Counted from the stretch's first letter, positions 45,418-59,450 are shown. The stretch: DNA of 64,000 nucleotides from Phytophthora hibernalis (GCA_012656075.1 JAAKBF010000194.1:350237-414236); one strand, 5' to 3'. The notes: generated from the sequence alone by a model not told the origin. Numbers and translations: made by a program.

Positions 45418-46820
45418 GAGATTTTTAGGCTAGGTACAGAAGCCAGCGATCCCTGAACCAACTTCGTTGCCTTCTGATTTCCACGATACATACGATATTT
45501 CTTCCCCGTCACCTTTTGCTGCTTCCTTACTTTTGGACGTCCTCGTCTCTTCGCGCGTTTACTGATGGTGAATGACGCTGGGTGAGATTTGCCAGAAGAA
45601 TCACTGCCTGAATAAGAGATGTGGCGCTTTGTCAGAGTAGTCGAAATCTCCACACTAGCACCCGACGTTTCCCCGCTAGCGCCAATACACACCACGTTAG
45701 CATTCGAAGTACCTGTAGGTATCAGCTCGATATATGTAGGTACTTTGGCTTGCGTGCCACTTTTCTTCGCGAGAATCTTCCTATTCGGCGGGTTGATTCA
45801 ACTTGCACGACAATTTCCACCGCGGGACGATGTGCCGGACAGGGATCGCACTTTTTATTGACCAGTCTCCAGAACTTCACGTGCCGACACGGTAGGAGCA
45901 TGGTCTGCATGAACACGCATGAACAAAGATAGGTCTGTATCATCGAATAGATAACAAATAAACCGCTGAAGTTAGTTATAAAGATGACAATGTAGAAGAG
46001 TAAAGTAACACGTACCGATGTATCGACATGGTAGATGTTCTCCTCGCCACCGAGCAACATGGTTACCATGTTCGGCGTGACTTCATCAATCATGTAGTGT
46101 GTAGAACGGTGCTTCGCCACCGCATACTGCTTTTCAATCTGGCGGTACGCGTGCGTGCTCACCTCACCCGATAGAGAATCCAACTCGCTATCAGCATCCA
46201 CGTATCGCATGTAGCCCACAGCCGTAATCTTCTTACTATAATCCATCTCCGCCACTGCTTCCAGAAAAATGCATCAGCACATGGCCCATGCAAGCATCAT
46301 CATGAATCCCTTTATTTTCCCGCAATATGAGAAGAGAGAGATAAGCCAAACTCCCAAAAGCAGTGGACTGTCCTCCTTGTGGCAACATTTGCTTGATTTT
46401 CAGTTCTCGTTCTTCCACACTGTCAGACACCCCATCTGAAACTCGCACTGGGATGCACTTGCTGCTCGTGTTGACAGCGCAATTCATAGCGTCTTCTGCA
46501 TTCAAAACCTGGTTCATAGCCCGATGCCAATGATCCATAGCGTTTATGTCATAAAGTGGATAGATACCGAAGCGAGGATCACTGACACCAACATCGTTGT
46601 CGGTACAATCGACGGCGAGGCTTTTGCGGAACTGCATGATCGACATTTGCGCTTTCGTCACAAACCACTGCGGGAATATGTAGCGAATATTGGTCTCGCA
46701 TTCGTCTGCAGTAAATATGCCAGCAATGGCTTTCTTAGACTGTGGTAGCGATCTCCCCGAAAGTGTCTGTTTCGCCGTCTGGATACGATTGTTGCTGTAA
46801 TCGCTGTCAAGGATTTTCAC
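45414..46820 (-). pseudogene. Array gene c
   Basis: Frame broken at the TTTTT run and again after SRRK (one T fewer, giving a KVARKPKYLHISS ending). CDPC/AVEIVV alleles; reads SGEVSTHAYR where others read SREVSTHAYR. Confidence 0.8.
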
Positions 46821-48224
46821 GAGATTTTTAGGCTAGGTACAGAAGCCAGCGATCCCTGAACCAACTTCGTTGCCTTCTGATTTCCACGATACATACGATA
46901 TTTCTTCCCCGTCACCTTTTGCTGCTTCCTTACTTTTGGACGTCCTCGGCTCTTCGCGCGTTTACTGATGGTGAATGACGCTGGGTGAGATTTGCCAGAA
47001 GAATCACTGCCTGAATAAGAGATGTGGCGCTTTGTCAGAGTAGTCGAAATCTCCACACTAGCACCCGACGTTTCCCCGCTAGCGCCAATACACACCACGT
47101 TAGCATTCGAAGTACCTGTAGGTATCAGCTCGATATATGTAGGTACTTTGGCTTGCGTGCCACTTTTTCTTCGCGAGAATCTTCCTATTCGGCGGGTTGA
47201 TTCAACTTGCACGACACTTTCCACCGCGGGACGATGTGCCGGACAGGAATCGCACTTTTTATTGACCAGTCTCCAGAACTTCACGTGCCGACACGGTAGG
47301 AGCATGGTCTGCATGAACACGCATGAACAAAGATAGGTCTGTATCATCGAATAGATAACAAATAAACCGCTGAAGTTAGTTATAAAGATGACAATGTAGA
47401 AGAGTAAAGTAACACGTACCGATGTATCGACATGGTAGATGTTCTCCTCGCCACCGAGCAACATGGTTACCATGTTCGGCGTGACTTCATCAATCATGTA
47501 GTGTGTAGAACGGTGCTTCGCCACCGCATACTGCTTTTCAATCTGGCGGTACGCGTGCGTGCTCACCTCACGCGATAGAGAATCCAACTCGCTATCAGCA
47601 TCCACGTATCGCATGTAGCCCACAGCCGTAATCTTCTTACTATAATCCATCTCCGCCACTGCTTCCAGAAAAATGCATCAGCACATGGCCCATGCAAGCA
47701 TCATCATGAATCCCTTTATTTTCCCGCAATATGAGAAGAGAGAGATAAGCCAAACTCCCAAAAGCAGTGGACTGTCCTCCTTGTGGCAACATTTGCTTGA
47801 TTTTCAGTTCTCGTTCTTCCACACTGTCAGACACCCCATCTGAAACTCGCACTGGGATGCACTTGCTGCTCGTGTTGACAGCCCAATTCATAGCGTCTTC
47901 TGCATTCAAAACCTGGTTCATAGCCCGATGCCAATGATCCATAGCGTTTATGTCATAAAGTGGATAGATACCGAAGCGAGGATCACTGACACCAACATCG
48001 TTGTCGGTACAATCGACGGCGAGGCTTTTGCGGAACTGCATGATCGACATTTGCGCTTTCGTCACAAACCACTGCGGGAATATGTAGCGAATATTGGTCT
48101 CGCATTCGTCTGCAGTAAATATGCCAGCAATGGCTTTCTTAGACTGTGGTAGCGATCTCCCCGAAAGTGTCTGTTTCGCCGTCTGGATACGATTGTTGCT
48201 GTAATCGCTGTCAAGGATTTTCAC
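46817..48224 (-). pseudogene. Array gene d
   Basis: Only the TTTTT run breaks the frame; the 280-codon 3' part is open. First copy from the left with NWAVNTSS in its own N-terminal part and with the CDSC/AVESVV alleles. Confidence 0.8.
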
Positions 48225-49624
48225 GAGATTTTTAGGCTAGGTACAGAAGCCAGCGATCCCTGAACCAACTTCGTTGCCTTCTGATTTCCACGATACATAC
48301 GATATTTCTTCCCCGTCACCTTTTGCTGCTTCCTTACTTTTGGACGTCCTCGGCTCTTCGCGCGTTTACTGATGGTGAATGACGCTGGGTGAGATTTGCC
48401 AGAAGAATCACTGCCTGAATAAGAGATGTGGCGCTTTGTCAGAGTAGTCGAAATCTCCACACTAGCACCCGACGTTTCCCTAGCGCCAATACACACCACG
48501 TTAGCATTCGAAGTACCTGTAGGTATCAGCTCGATATATGTAGGTACTTTGGCTTGCGTGCCACTTTTTCTTCGCGAGAATCTTCCTATTCGGCGGGTTG
48601 ATTCAACTTGCACGACACTTTCCACCGCGGGACGATGTGCCGGACAGGAATCGCACTTTTTATTGACCAGTCTCCAGAACTTCACGTGCCGACACGGTAG
48701 GAGCATGGTCTGCATGAACACGCATGAACAAAGATAGGTCTGTATCATCGAATAGATAACAAATAAACCGCTGAAGTTAGTTATAAAGATGACAATGTAG
48801 AAGAGTAAAGTAACACGTACCGATGTATCGACATGGTAGATGTTCTCCTCGCCACCGAGCAACATGGTTACCATGTTCGGCGTGACTTCATCAATCATGT
48901 AGTGTGTAGAACGGTGCTTCGCCACCGCATACTGCTTTTCAATCTGGCGGTACGCGTGCGTGCTCACCTCACGCGATAGAGAATCCAACTCGCTATCAGC
49001 ATCCACGTATCGCATGTAGCCCACAGCCGTAATCTTCTTACTATAATCCATCTCCGCCACTGCTTCCAGAAAATGCATCAGCACATGGCCCATGCAAGCA
49101 TCATCATGAATCCCTTTATTTTCCCGCAATATGAGAAGAGAGAGATAAGCCAAACTCCCAAAAGCAGTGGACTGTCCTCCTTGTGGCAACATTTGCTTGA
49201 TTTTCAGTTCTCGTTCTTCCACACTGTCAGACACCCCATCTGAAACTCGCACTGGGATGCACTTGCTGCTCGTGTTGACAGCCCAATTCATAGCGTCTTC
49301 TGCATTCAAAACCTGGTTCATAGCCCGATGCCAATGATCCATAGCGTTTATGTCATAAAGTGGATAGATACCGAAGCGAGGATCACTGACACCAACATCG
49401 TTGTCGGTACAATCGACGGCGAGGCTTTTGCGGAACTGCATGATCGACATTTGCGCTTTCGTCACAAACCACTGCGGGAATATGTAGCGAATATTGGTCT
49501 CGCATTCGTCTGCAGTAAATATGCCAGCAATGGCTTTCTTAGACTGTGGTAGCGATCTCCCCGAAAGTGTCTGTTTCGCCGTCTGGATACGATTGTTGCT
49601 GTAATCGCTGTCAAGGATTTTCAC
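48221..49624 (-). CDS. Array gene e: SWIM-zinc-finger/AT-hook protein, the one open copy
   Basis: This is the only unit in which the whole minus-strand frame is open (467 codons from GTG 49624 to TGA 48221), because the run after GHVLMH is TTTT and not TTTTT. An 81-nt GT-AG segment (48740-48820: GTACGT donor, CTAAC branch-like box, ACAG acceptor) is in phase and looks like an intron; removing it gives 440 aa and joins YHVDTS directly to TYLCSCVFMQTMLLPCRHV, a textbook SWIM zinc finger (CxC then CxH). Near the C terminus AKSRGRPKVRKQQK is an AT-hook-like basic motif. SWIM plus AT-hook endings are typical of MULE-type transposases and derived proteins, but no DDE core is seen, so activity is unproven. 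A 3-bp loss makes GARETSG here. No ATG lies at the start, so a true N terminus may be missing. Confidence 0.7.
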   Translation of the reverse strand: MKILDSDYSNNRIQTAKQTLSGRSLPQSKKAIAGIFTADECETNIRYIFPQWFVTKAQMSIMQFRKSLAVDCTDNDVGVSDPRFGIYPLYDINAMDHWHRAMNQVLNAEDAMNWAVNTSSKCIPVRVSDGVSDSVEERELKIKQMLPQGGQSTAFGSLAYLSLLILRENKGIHDDACMGHVLMHFLEAVAEMDYSKKITAVGYMRYVDADSELDSLSREVSTHAYRQIEKQYAVAKHRSTHYMIDEVTPNMVTMLLGGEENIYHVDTSVRVTLLFYIVIFITNFSGLFVIYSMIQTYLCSCVFMQTMLLPCRHVKFWRLVNKKCDSCPAHRPAVESVVQVESTRRIGRFSRRKSGTQAKVPTYIELIPTGTSNANVVCIGARETSGASVEISTTLTKRHISYSGSDSSGKSHPASFTISKRAKSRGRPKVRKQQKVTGKKYRMYRGNQKATKLVQGSLASVPSLKIS

Positions 49625-51027
49625 GAGATTTTTAGGCTAGGTACAGAAGCCAGCGATCCCTGAACCAACTTCGTTGCCTTCTGATTTCCACGATACATAC
49701 GATATTTCTTCCCCGTCACCTTTTGCTGCTTCCTTACTTTTGGACGTCCTCGGCTCTTCGCGCGTTTACTGATGGTGAATGACGCTGGGTGAGATTTGCC
49801 AGAAGAATCACTGCCTGAATAAGAGATGTGGCGCTTTGTCAGAGTAGTCGAAATCTCCACACTAGCACCCGACGTTTCCCCGCTAGCGCCAATACACACC
49901 ACGTTAGCATTCGAGTACCTGTAGGTATCAGCTCGATATATGTAGGTACTTTGGCTTGCGTGCCACTTTTTCTTCGCGAGAATCTTCCTATTCGGCGGGT
50001 TGATTCAACTTGCACGACACTTTCCACCGCGGGACGATGTGCCGGACAGGAATCGCACTTTTTATTGACCAGTCTCCAGAACTTCACGTGCCGACACGGT
50101 AGGAGCATGGTCTGCATGAACACGCATGAACAAAGATAGGTCTGTATCATCGAATAGATAACAAATAAACCGCTGAAGTTAGTTATAAAGATGACAATGT
50201 AGAAGAGTAAAGTAACACGTACCGATGTATCGACATGGTAGATGTTCTCCTCGCCACCGAGCAACATGGTTACCATGTTCGGCGTGACTTCATCAATCAT
50301 GTAGTGTGTAGAACGGTGCTTCGCCACCGCATACTGCTTTTCAATCTGGCGGTACGCGTGCGTGCTCACCTCACGCGATAGAGAATCCAACTCGCTATCA
50401 GCATCCACGTATCGCATGTAGCCCACAGCCGTAATCTTCTTACTATAATCCATCTCCGCCACTGCTTCCAGAAAAATGCATCAGCACATGGCCCATGCAA
50501 GCATCATCATGAATCCCTTTATTTTCCCGCAATATGAGAAGAGAGAGATAAGCCAAACTCCCAAAAGCAGTGGACTGTCCTCCTTGTGGCAACATTTGCT
50601 TGATTTTCAGTTCTCGTTCTTCCACACTGTCAGACACCCCATCTGAAACTCGCACTGGGATGCACTTGCTGCTCGTGTTGACAGCCCAATTCATAGCGTC
50701 TTCTGCATTCAAAACCTGGTTCATAGCCCGATGCCAATGATCCATAGCGTTTATGTCATAAAGTGGATAGATACCGAAGCGAGGATCACTGACACCAACA
50801 TCGTTGTCGGTACAATCGACGGCGAGGCTTTTGCGGAACTGCATGATCGACATTTGCGCTTTCGTCACAAACCACTGCGGGAATATGTAGCGAATATTGG
50901 TCTCGCATTCGTCTGCAGTAAATATGCCAGCAATGGCTTTCTTAGACTGTGGTAGCGATCTCCCCGAAAGTGTCTGTTTCGCCGTCTGGATACGATTGTT
51001 GCTGTAATCGCTGTCAAGGATTTTCAC
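49621..51027 (-). pseudogene. Array gene f
   Basis: TTTTT break plus a 1-nt loss (CGAGTACC for CGAAGTACC) after ELIPTGT that shifts the C-terminal third. It shares this loss only with copy g, so f and g are a local duplicate pair. Confidence 0.8.
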
Positions 51028-52430
51028 GAGATTTTTAGGCTAGGTACAGAAGCCAGCGATCCCTGAACCAACTTCGTTGCCTTCTGATTTCCACGATACA
51101 TACGATATTTCTTCCCCGTCACCTTTTGCTGCTTCCTTACTTTTGGACGTCCTCGGCTCTTCGCGCGTTTACTGATGGTGAATGACGCTGGGTGAGATTT
51201 GCCAGAAGAATCACTGCCTGAATAAGAGATGTGGCGCTTTGTCAGAGTAGTCGAAATCTCCACACTAGCACCCGACGTTTCCCCGCTAGCGCCAATACAC
51301 ACCACGTTAGCATTCGAGTACCTGTAGGTATCAGCTCGATATATGTAGGTACTTTGGCTTGCGTGCCACTTTTTCTTCGCGAGAATCTTCCTATTCGGCG
51401 GGTTGATTCAACTTGCACGACACTTTCCACCGCGGGACGATGTGCCGGACAGGAATCGCACTTTTTATTGACCAGTCTCCAGAACTTCACGTGCCGACAC
51501 GGTAGGAGCATGGTCTGCATGAACACGCATGAACAAAGATAGGTCTGTATCATCGAATAGATAACAAATAAACCGCTGAAGTTAGTTATAAAGATGACAA
51601 TGTAGAAGAGTAAAGTAACACGTACCGATGTATCGACATGGTAGATGTTCTCCTCGCCACCGAGCAACATGGTTACCATGTTCGGCGTGACTTCATCAAT
51701 CATGTAGTGTGTAGAACGGTGCTTCGCCACCGCATACTGCTTTTCAATCTGGCGGTACGCGTGCGTGCTCACCTCACGCGATAGAGAATCCAACTCGCTA
51801 TCAGCATCCACGTATCGCATGTAGCCCACAGCCGTAATCTTCTTACTATAATCCATCTCCGCCACTGCTTCCAGAAAAATGCATCAGCACATGGCCCATG
51901 CAAGCATCATCATGAATCCCTTTATTTTCCCGCAATATGAGAAGAGAGAGATAAGCCAAACTCCCAAAAGCAGTGGACTGTCCTCCTTGTGGCAACATTT
52001 GCTTGATTTTCAGTTCTCGTTCTTCCACACTGTCAGACACCCCATCTGAAACTCGCACTGGGATGCACTTGCTGCTCGTGTTGACAGCCCAATTCATAGC
52101 GTCTTCTGCATTCAAAACCTGGTTCATAGCCCGATGCCAATGATCCATAGCGTTTATGTCATAAAGTGGATAGATACCGAAGCGAGGATCACTGACACCA
52201 ACATCGTTGTCGGTACAATCGACGGCGAGGCTTTTGCGGAACTGCATGATCGACATTTGCGCTTTCGTCACAAACCACTGCGGGAATATGTAGCGAATAT
52301 TGGTCTCGCATTCGTCTGCAGTAAATATGCCAGCAATGGCTTTCTTAGACTGTGGTAGCGATCTCCCCGAAAGTGTCTGTTTCGCCGTCTGGATACGATT
52401 GTTGCTGTAATCGCTGTCAAGGATTTTCAC
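51024..52430 (-). pseudogene. Array gene g
   Basis: Same two breaks as copy f, including CGAGTACC; the AT-hook end is out of frame with the SWIM part. Confidence 0.8.
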
Positions 52431-53834
52431 GAGATTTTTAGGCTAGGTACAGAAGCCAGCGATCCCTGAACCAACTTCGTTGCCTTCTGATTTCCACGAT
52501 ACATACGATATTTCTTCCCCGTCACCTTTTGCTGCTTCCTTACTTTTGGACGTCCTCGGCTCTTCGCGCGTTTACTGATGGTGAATGACGCTGGGTGAGA
52601 TTTGCCAGAAGAATCACTGCCTGAATAAGAGATGTGGCGCTTTGTCAGAGTAGTCGAAATCTCCACACTAGCACCCGACGTTTCCCCGCTAGCGCCAATA
52701 CACACCACGTTAGCATTCGAAGTACCTGTAGGTATCAGCTCGATATATGTAGGTACTTTGGCTTGCGTGCCACTTTTTCTTCGCGAGAATCTTCCTATTC
52801 GGCGGGTTGATTCAACTTGCACGACACTTTCCACCGCGGGACGATGTGCCGGACAGGAATCGCACTTTTTATTGACCAGTCTCCAGAACTTCACGTGCCG
52901 ACACGGTAGGAGCATGGTCTGCATGAACACGCATGAACAAAGATAGGTCTGTATCATCGAATAGATAACAAATAAACCGCTGAAGTTAGTTATAAAGATG
53001 ACAATGTAGAAGAGTAAAGTAACACGTACCGATGTATCGACATGGTAGATGTTCTCCTCGCCACCGAGCAACATGGTTACCATGTTCGGCGTGACTTCAT
53101 CAATCATGTAGTGTGTAGAACGGTGCTTCGCCACCGCATACTGCTTTTCAATCTGGCGGTACGCGTGCGTGCTCACCTCACGCGATAGAGAATCCAACTC
53201 GCTATCAGCATCCACGTATCGCATGTAGCCCACAGCCGTAATCTTCTTACTATAATCCATCTCCGCCACTGCTTCCAGAAAAATGCATCAGCACATGGCC
53301 CATGCAAGCATCATCATGAATCCCTTTATTTTCCCGCAATATGAGAAGAGAGAGATAAGCCAAACTCCCAAAAGCAGTGGACTGTCCTCCTTGTGGCAAC
53401 ATTTGCTTGATTTTCAGTTCTCGTTCTTCCACACTGTCAGACACCCCATCTGAAACTCGCACTGGGATGCACTTGCTGCTCGTGTTGACAGCCCAATTCA
53501 TAGCGTCTTCTGCATTCAAAACCTGGTTCATAGCCCGATGCCAATGATCCATAGCGTTTATGTCATAAAGTGGATAGATACCGAAGCGAGGATCACTGAC
53601 ACCAACATCGTTGTCGGTACAATCGACGGCGAGGCTTTTGCGGAACTGCATGATCGACATTTGCGCTTTCGTCACAAACCACTGCGGGAATATGTAGCGA
53701 ATATTGGTCTCGCATTCGTCTGCAGTAAATATGCCAGCAATGGCTTTCTTAGACTGTGGTAGCGATCTCCCCGAAAGTGTCTGTTTCGCCGTCTGGATAC
53801 GATTGTTGCTGTAATCGCTGTCAAGGATTTTCAC
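52427..53834 (-). pseudogene. Array gene h
   Basis: TTTTT break only; reads TGTSNAN. First member of the first three-unit block (h-i-j). Confidence 0.8.
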
Positions 53835-55238
53835 GAGATTTTTAGGCTAGGTACAGAAGCCAGCGATCCCTGAACCAACTTCGTTGCCTTCTGATTTCCA
53901 CGATACATACGATATTTCTTCCCCGTCACCTTTTGCTGCTTCCTTACTTTTGGACGTCCTCGGCTCTTCGCGCGTTTACTGATGGTGAATGACGCTGGGT
54001 GAGATTTGCCAGAAGAATCACTGCCTGAATAAGAGATGTGGCGCTTTGTCAGAGTAGTCGAAATCTCCACACTAGCACCCGACGTTTCCCCGCTAGCGCC
54101 AATACACACCACGTTAGCATTCGGAGTACCTGTAGGTATCAGCTCGATATATGTAGGTACTTTGGCTTGCGTGCCACTTTTTCTTCGCGAGAATCTTCCT
54201 ATTCGGCGGGTTGATTCAACTTGCACGACACTTTCCACCGCGGGACGATGTGCCGGACAGGAATCGCACTTTTTATTGACCAGTCTCCAGAACTTCACGT
54301 GCCGACACGGTAGGAGCATGGTCTGCATGAACACGCATGAACAAAGATAGGTCTGTATCATCGAATAGATAACAAATAAACCGCTGAAGTTAGTTATAAA
54401 GATGACAATGTAGAAGAGTAAAGTAACACGTACCGATGTATCGACATGGTAGATGTTCTCCTCGCCACCGAGCAACATGGTTACCATGTTCGGCGTGACT
54501 TCATCAATCATGTAGTGTGTAGAACGGTGCTTCGCCACCGCATACTGCTTTTCAATCTGGCGGTACGCGTGCGTGCTCACCTCACGCGATAGAGAATCCA
54601 ACTCGCTATCAGCATCCACGTATCGCATGTAGCCCACAGCCGTAATCTTCTTACTATAATCCATCTCCGCCACTGCTTCCAGAAAAATGCATCAGCACAT
54701 GGCCCATGCAAGCATCATCATGAATCCCTTTATTTTCCCGCAATATGAGAAGAGAGAGATAAGCCAAACTCCCAAAAGCAGTGGACTGTCCTCCTTGTGG
54801 CAACATTTGCTTGATTTTCAGTTCTCGTTCTTCCACACTGTCAGACACCCCATCTGAAACTCGCACTGGGATGCACTTGCTGCTCGTGTTGACAGCCCAA
54901 TTCATAGCGTCTTCTGCATTCAAAACCTGGTTCATAGCCCGATGCCAATGATCCATAGCGTTTATGTCATAAAGTGGATAGATACCGAAGCGAGGATCAC
55001 TGACACCAACATCGTTGTCGGTACAATCGACGGCGAGGCTTTTGCGGAACTGCATGATCGACATTTGCGCTTTCGTCACAAACCACTGCGGGAATATGTA
55101 GCGAATATTGGTCTCGCATTCGTCTGCAGTAAATATGCCAGCAATGGCTTTCTTAGACTGTGGTAGCGATCTCCCCGAAAGTGTCTGTTTCGCCGTCTGG
55201 ATACGATTGTTGCTGTAATCGCTGTCAAGGATTTTCAC
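53831..55238 (-). pseudogene. Array gene i
   Basis: TTTTT break only; has the A-to-G change (CGGAGTACC) that gives TGTPNAN. Middle of the block h-i-j. Confidence 0.8.
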
Positions 55239-56642
55239 GAGATTTTTAGGCTAGGTACAGAAGCCAGCGATCCCTGAACCAACTTCGTTGCCTTCTGATT
55301 TCCACGATACATACGATATTTCTTCCCCGTCACCTTTTGCTGCTTCCTTACTTTTGGACGTCCTCGGCTCTTCGCGCGTTTACTGATGGTGAATGACGCT
55401 GGGTGAGATTTGCCAGAAGAATCACTGCCTGAATAAGAGATGTGGCGCTTTGTCAGAGTAGTCGAAATCTCCACACTAGCACCCGACGTTTCCCCGCTAG
55501 CGCCAATACACACCACGTTAGCATTCGAAGTACCTGTAGGTATCAGCTCGATATATGTAGGTACTTTGGCTTGCGTGCCACTTTTTCTTCGCGAGAATCT
55601 TCCTATTCGGCGGGTTGATTCAACTTGCACGACACTTTCCACCGCGGGACGATGTGCCGGACAGGAATCGCACTTTTTATTGACCAGTCTCCAGAACTTC
55701 ACGTGCCGACACGGTAGGAGCATGGTCTGCATGAACACGCATGAACAAAGATAGGTCTGTATCATCGAATAGATAACAAATAAACCGCTGAAGTTAGTTA
55801 TAAAGATGACAATGTAGAAGAGTAAAGTAACACGTACCGATGTATCGACATGGTAGATGTTCTCCTCGCCACCGAGCAACATGGTTACCATGTTCGGCGT
55901 GACTTCATCAATCATGTAGTGTGTAGAACGGTGCTTCGCCACCGCATACTGCTTTTCAATCTGGCGGTACGCGTGCGTGCTCACCTCACGCGATAGAGAA
56001 TCCAACTCGCTATCAGCATCCACGTATCGCATGTAGCCCACAGCCGTAATCTTCTTACTATAATCCATCTCCGCCACTGCTTCCAGAAAAATGCATCAGC
56101 ACATGGCCCATGCAAGCATCATCATGAATCCCTTTATTTTCCCGCAATATGAGAAGAGAGAGATAAGCCAAACTCCCAAAAGCAGTGGACTGTCCTCCTT
56201 GTGGCAACATTTGCTTGATTTTCAGTTCTCGTTCTTCCACACTGTCAGACACCCCATCTGAAACTCGCACTGGGATGCACTTGCTGCTCGTGTTGACAGC
56301 CCAATTCATAGCGTCTTCTGCATTCAAAACCTGGTTCATAGCCCGATGCCAATGATCCATAGCGTTTATGTCATAAAGTGGATAGATACCGAAGCGAGGA
56401 TCACTGACACCAACATCGTTGTCGGTACAATCGACGGCGAGGCTTTTGCGGAACTGCATGATCGACATTTGCGCTTTCGTCACAAACCACTGCGGGAATA
56501 TGTAGCGAATATTGGTCTCGCATTCGTCTGCAGTAAATATGCCAGCAATGGCTTTCTTAGACTGTGGTAGCGATCTCCCCGAAAGTGTCTGTTTCGCCGT
56601 CTGGATACGATTGTTGCTGTAATCGCTGTCAAGGATTTTCAC
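55235..56642 (-). pseudogene. Array gene j
   Basis: TTTTT break only; TGTSNAN. Third member of the block h-i-j. Confidence 0.8.
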
Positions 56643-58046
56643 GAGATTTTTAGGCTAGGTACAGAAGCCAGCGATCCCTGAACCAACTTCGTTGCCTTCT
56701 GATTTCCACGATACATACGATATTTCTTCCCCGTCACCTTTTGCTGCTTCCTTACTTTTGGACGTCCTCGGCTCTTCGCGCGTTTACTGATGGTGAATGA
56801 CGCTGGGTGAGATTTGCCAGAAGAATCACTGCCTGAATAAGAGATGTGGCGCTTTGTCAGAGTAGTCGAAATCTCCACACTAGCACCCGACGTTTCCCCG
56901 CTAGCGCCAATACACACCACGTTAGCATTCGAAGTACCTGTAGGTATCAGCTCGATATATGTAGGTACTTTGGCTTGCGTGCCACTTTTTCTTCGCGAGA
57001 ATCTTCCTATTCGGCGGGTTGATTCAACTTGCACGACACTTTCCACCGCGGGACGATGTGCCGGACAGGAATCGCACTTTTTATTGACCAGTCTCCAGAA
57101 CTTCACGTGCCGACACGGTAGGAGCATGGTCTGCATGAACACGCATGAACAAAGATAGGTCTGTATCATCGAATAGATAACAAATAAACCGCTGAAGTTA
57201 GTTATAAAGATGACAATGTAGAAGAGTAAAGTAACACGTACCGATGTATCGACATGGTAGATGTTCTCCTCGCCACCGAGCAACATGGTTACCATGTTCG
57301 GCGTGACTTCATCAATCATGTAGTGTGTAGAACGGTGCTTCGCCACCGCATACTGCTTTTCAATCTGGCGGTACGCGTGCGTGCTCACCTCACGCGATAG
57401 AGAATCCAACTCGCTATCAGCATCCACGTATCGCATGTAGCCCACAGCCGTAATCTTCTTACTATAATCCATCTCCGCCACTGCTTCCAGAAAAATGCAT
57501 CAGCACATGGCCCATGCAAGCATCATCATGAATCCCTTTATTTTCCCGCAATATGAGAAGAGAGAGATAAGCCAAACTCCCAAAAGCAGTGGACTGTCCT
57601 CCTTGTGGCAACATTTGCTTGATTTTCAGTTCTCGTTCTTCCACACTGTCAGACACCCCATCTGAAACTCGCACTGGGATGCACTTGCTGCTCGTGTTGA
57701 CAGCCCAATTCATAGCGTCTTCTGCATTCAAAACCTGGTTCATAGCCCGATGCCAATGATCCATAGCGTTTATGTCATAAAGTGGATAGATACCGAAGCG
57801 AGGATCACTGACACCAACATCGTTGTCGGTACAATCGACGGCGAGGCTTTTGCGGAACTGCATGATCGACATTTGCGCTTTCGTCACAAACCACTGCGGG
57901 AATATGTAGCGAATATTGGTCTCGCATTCGTCTGCAGTAAATATGCCAGCAATGGCTTTCTTAGACTGTGGTAGCGATCTCCCCGAAAGTGTCTGTTTCG
58001 CCGTCTGGATACGATTGTTGCTGTAATCGCTGTCAAGGATTTTCAC
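56639..58046 (-). pseudogene. Array gene k
   Basis: TTTTT break only; TGTSNAN. Opens the second three-unit block (k-l-m). Confidence 0.8.
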
Positions 58047-59450
58047 GAGATTTTTAGGCTAGGTACAGAAGCCAGCGATCCCTGAACCAACTTCGTTGCC
58101 TTCTGATTTCCACGATACATACGATATTTCTTCCCCGTCACCTTTTGCTGCTTCCTTACTTTTGGACGTCCTCGGCTCTTCGCGCGTTTACTGATGGTGA
58201 ATGACGCTGGGTGAGATTTGCCAGAAGAATCACTGCCTGAATAAGAGATGTGGCGCTTTGTCAGAGTAGTCGAAATCTCCACACTAGCACCCGACGTTTC
58301 CCCGCTAGCGCCAATACACACCACGTTAGCATTCGGAGTACCTGTAGGTATCAGCTCGATATATGTAGGTACTTTGGCTTGCGTGCCACTTTTTCTTCGC
58401 GAGAATCTTCCTATTCGGCGGGTTGATTCAACTTGCACGACACTTTCCACCGCGGGACGATGTGCCGGACAGGAATCGCACTTTTTATTGACCAGTCTCC
58501 AGAACTTCACGTGCCGACACGGTAGGAGCATGGTCTGCATGAACACGCATGAACAAAGATAGGTCTGTATCATCGAATAGATAACAAATAAACCGCTGAA
58601 GTTAGTTATAAAGATGACAATGTAGAAGAGTAAAGTAACACGTACCGATGTATCGACATGGTAGATGTTCTCCTCGCCACCGAGCAACATGGTTACCATG
58701 TTCGGCGTGACTTCATCAATCATGTAGTGTGTAGAACGGTGCTTCGCCACCGCATACTGCTTTTCAATCTGGCGGTACGCGTGCGTGCTCACCTCACGCG
58801 ATAGAGAATCCAACTCGCTATCAGCATCCACGTATCGCATGTAGCCCACAGCCGTAATCTTCTTACTATAATCCATCTCCGCCACTGCTTCCAGAAAAAT
58901 GCATCAGCACATGGCCCATGCAAGCATCATCATGAATCCCTTTATTTTCCCGCAATATGAGAAGAGAGAGATAAGCCAAACTCCCAAAAGCAGTGGACTG
59001 TCCTCCTTGTGGCAACATTTGCTTGATTTTCAGTTCTCGTTCTTCCACACTGTCAGACACCCCATCTGAAACTCGCACTGGGATGCACTTGCTGCTCGTG
59101 TTGACAGCCCAATTCATAGCGTCTTCTGCATTCAAAACCTGGTTCATAGCCCGATGCCAATGATCCATAGCGTTTATGTCATAAAGTGGATAGATACCGA
59201 AGCGAGGATCACTGACACCAACATCGTTGTCGGTACAATCGACGGCGAGGCTTTTGCGGAACTGCATGATCGACATTTGCGCTTTCGTCACAAACCACTG
59301 CGGGAATATGTAGCGAATATTGGTCTCGCATTCGTCTGCAGTAAATATGCCAGCAATGGCTTTCTTAGACTGTGGTAGCGATCTCCCCGAAAGTGTCTGT
59401 TTCGCCGTCTGGATACGATTGTTGCTGTAATCGCTGTCAAGGATTTTCAC
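58043..59450 (-). pseudogene. Array gene l
   Basis: TTTTT break only; carries the same rare TGTPNAN change as copy i, exactly 4,212 bp away. Confidence 0.8.

Noticed and set aside
48740..48820. A transmembrane helix in the array protein.
   Set aside because: The stretch has good splice sites and a branch box and interrupts a SWIM finger; intron is the better reading.
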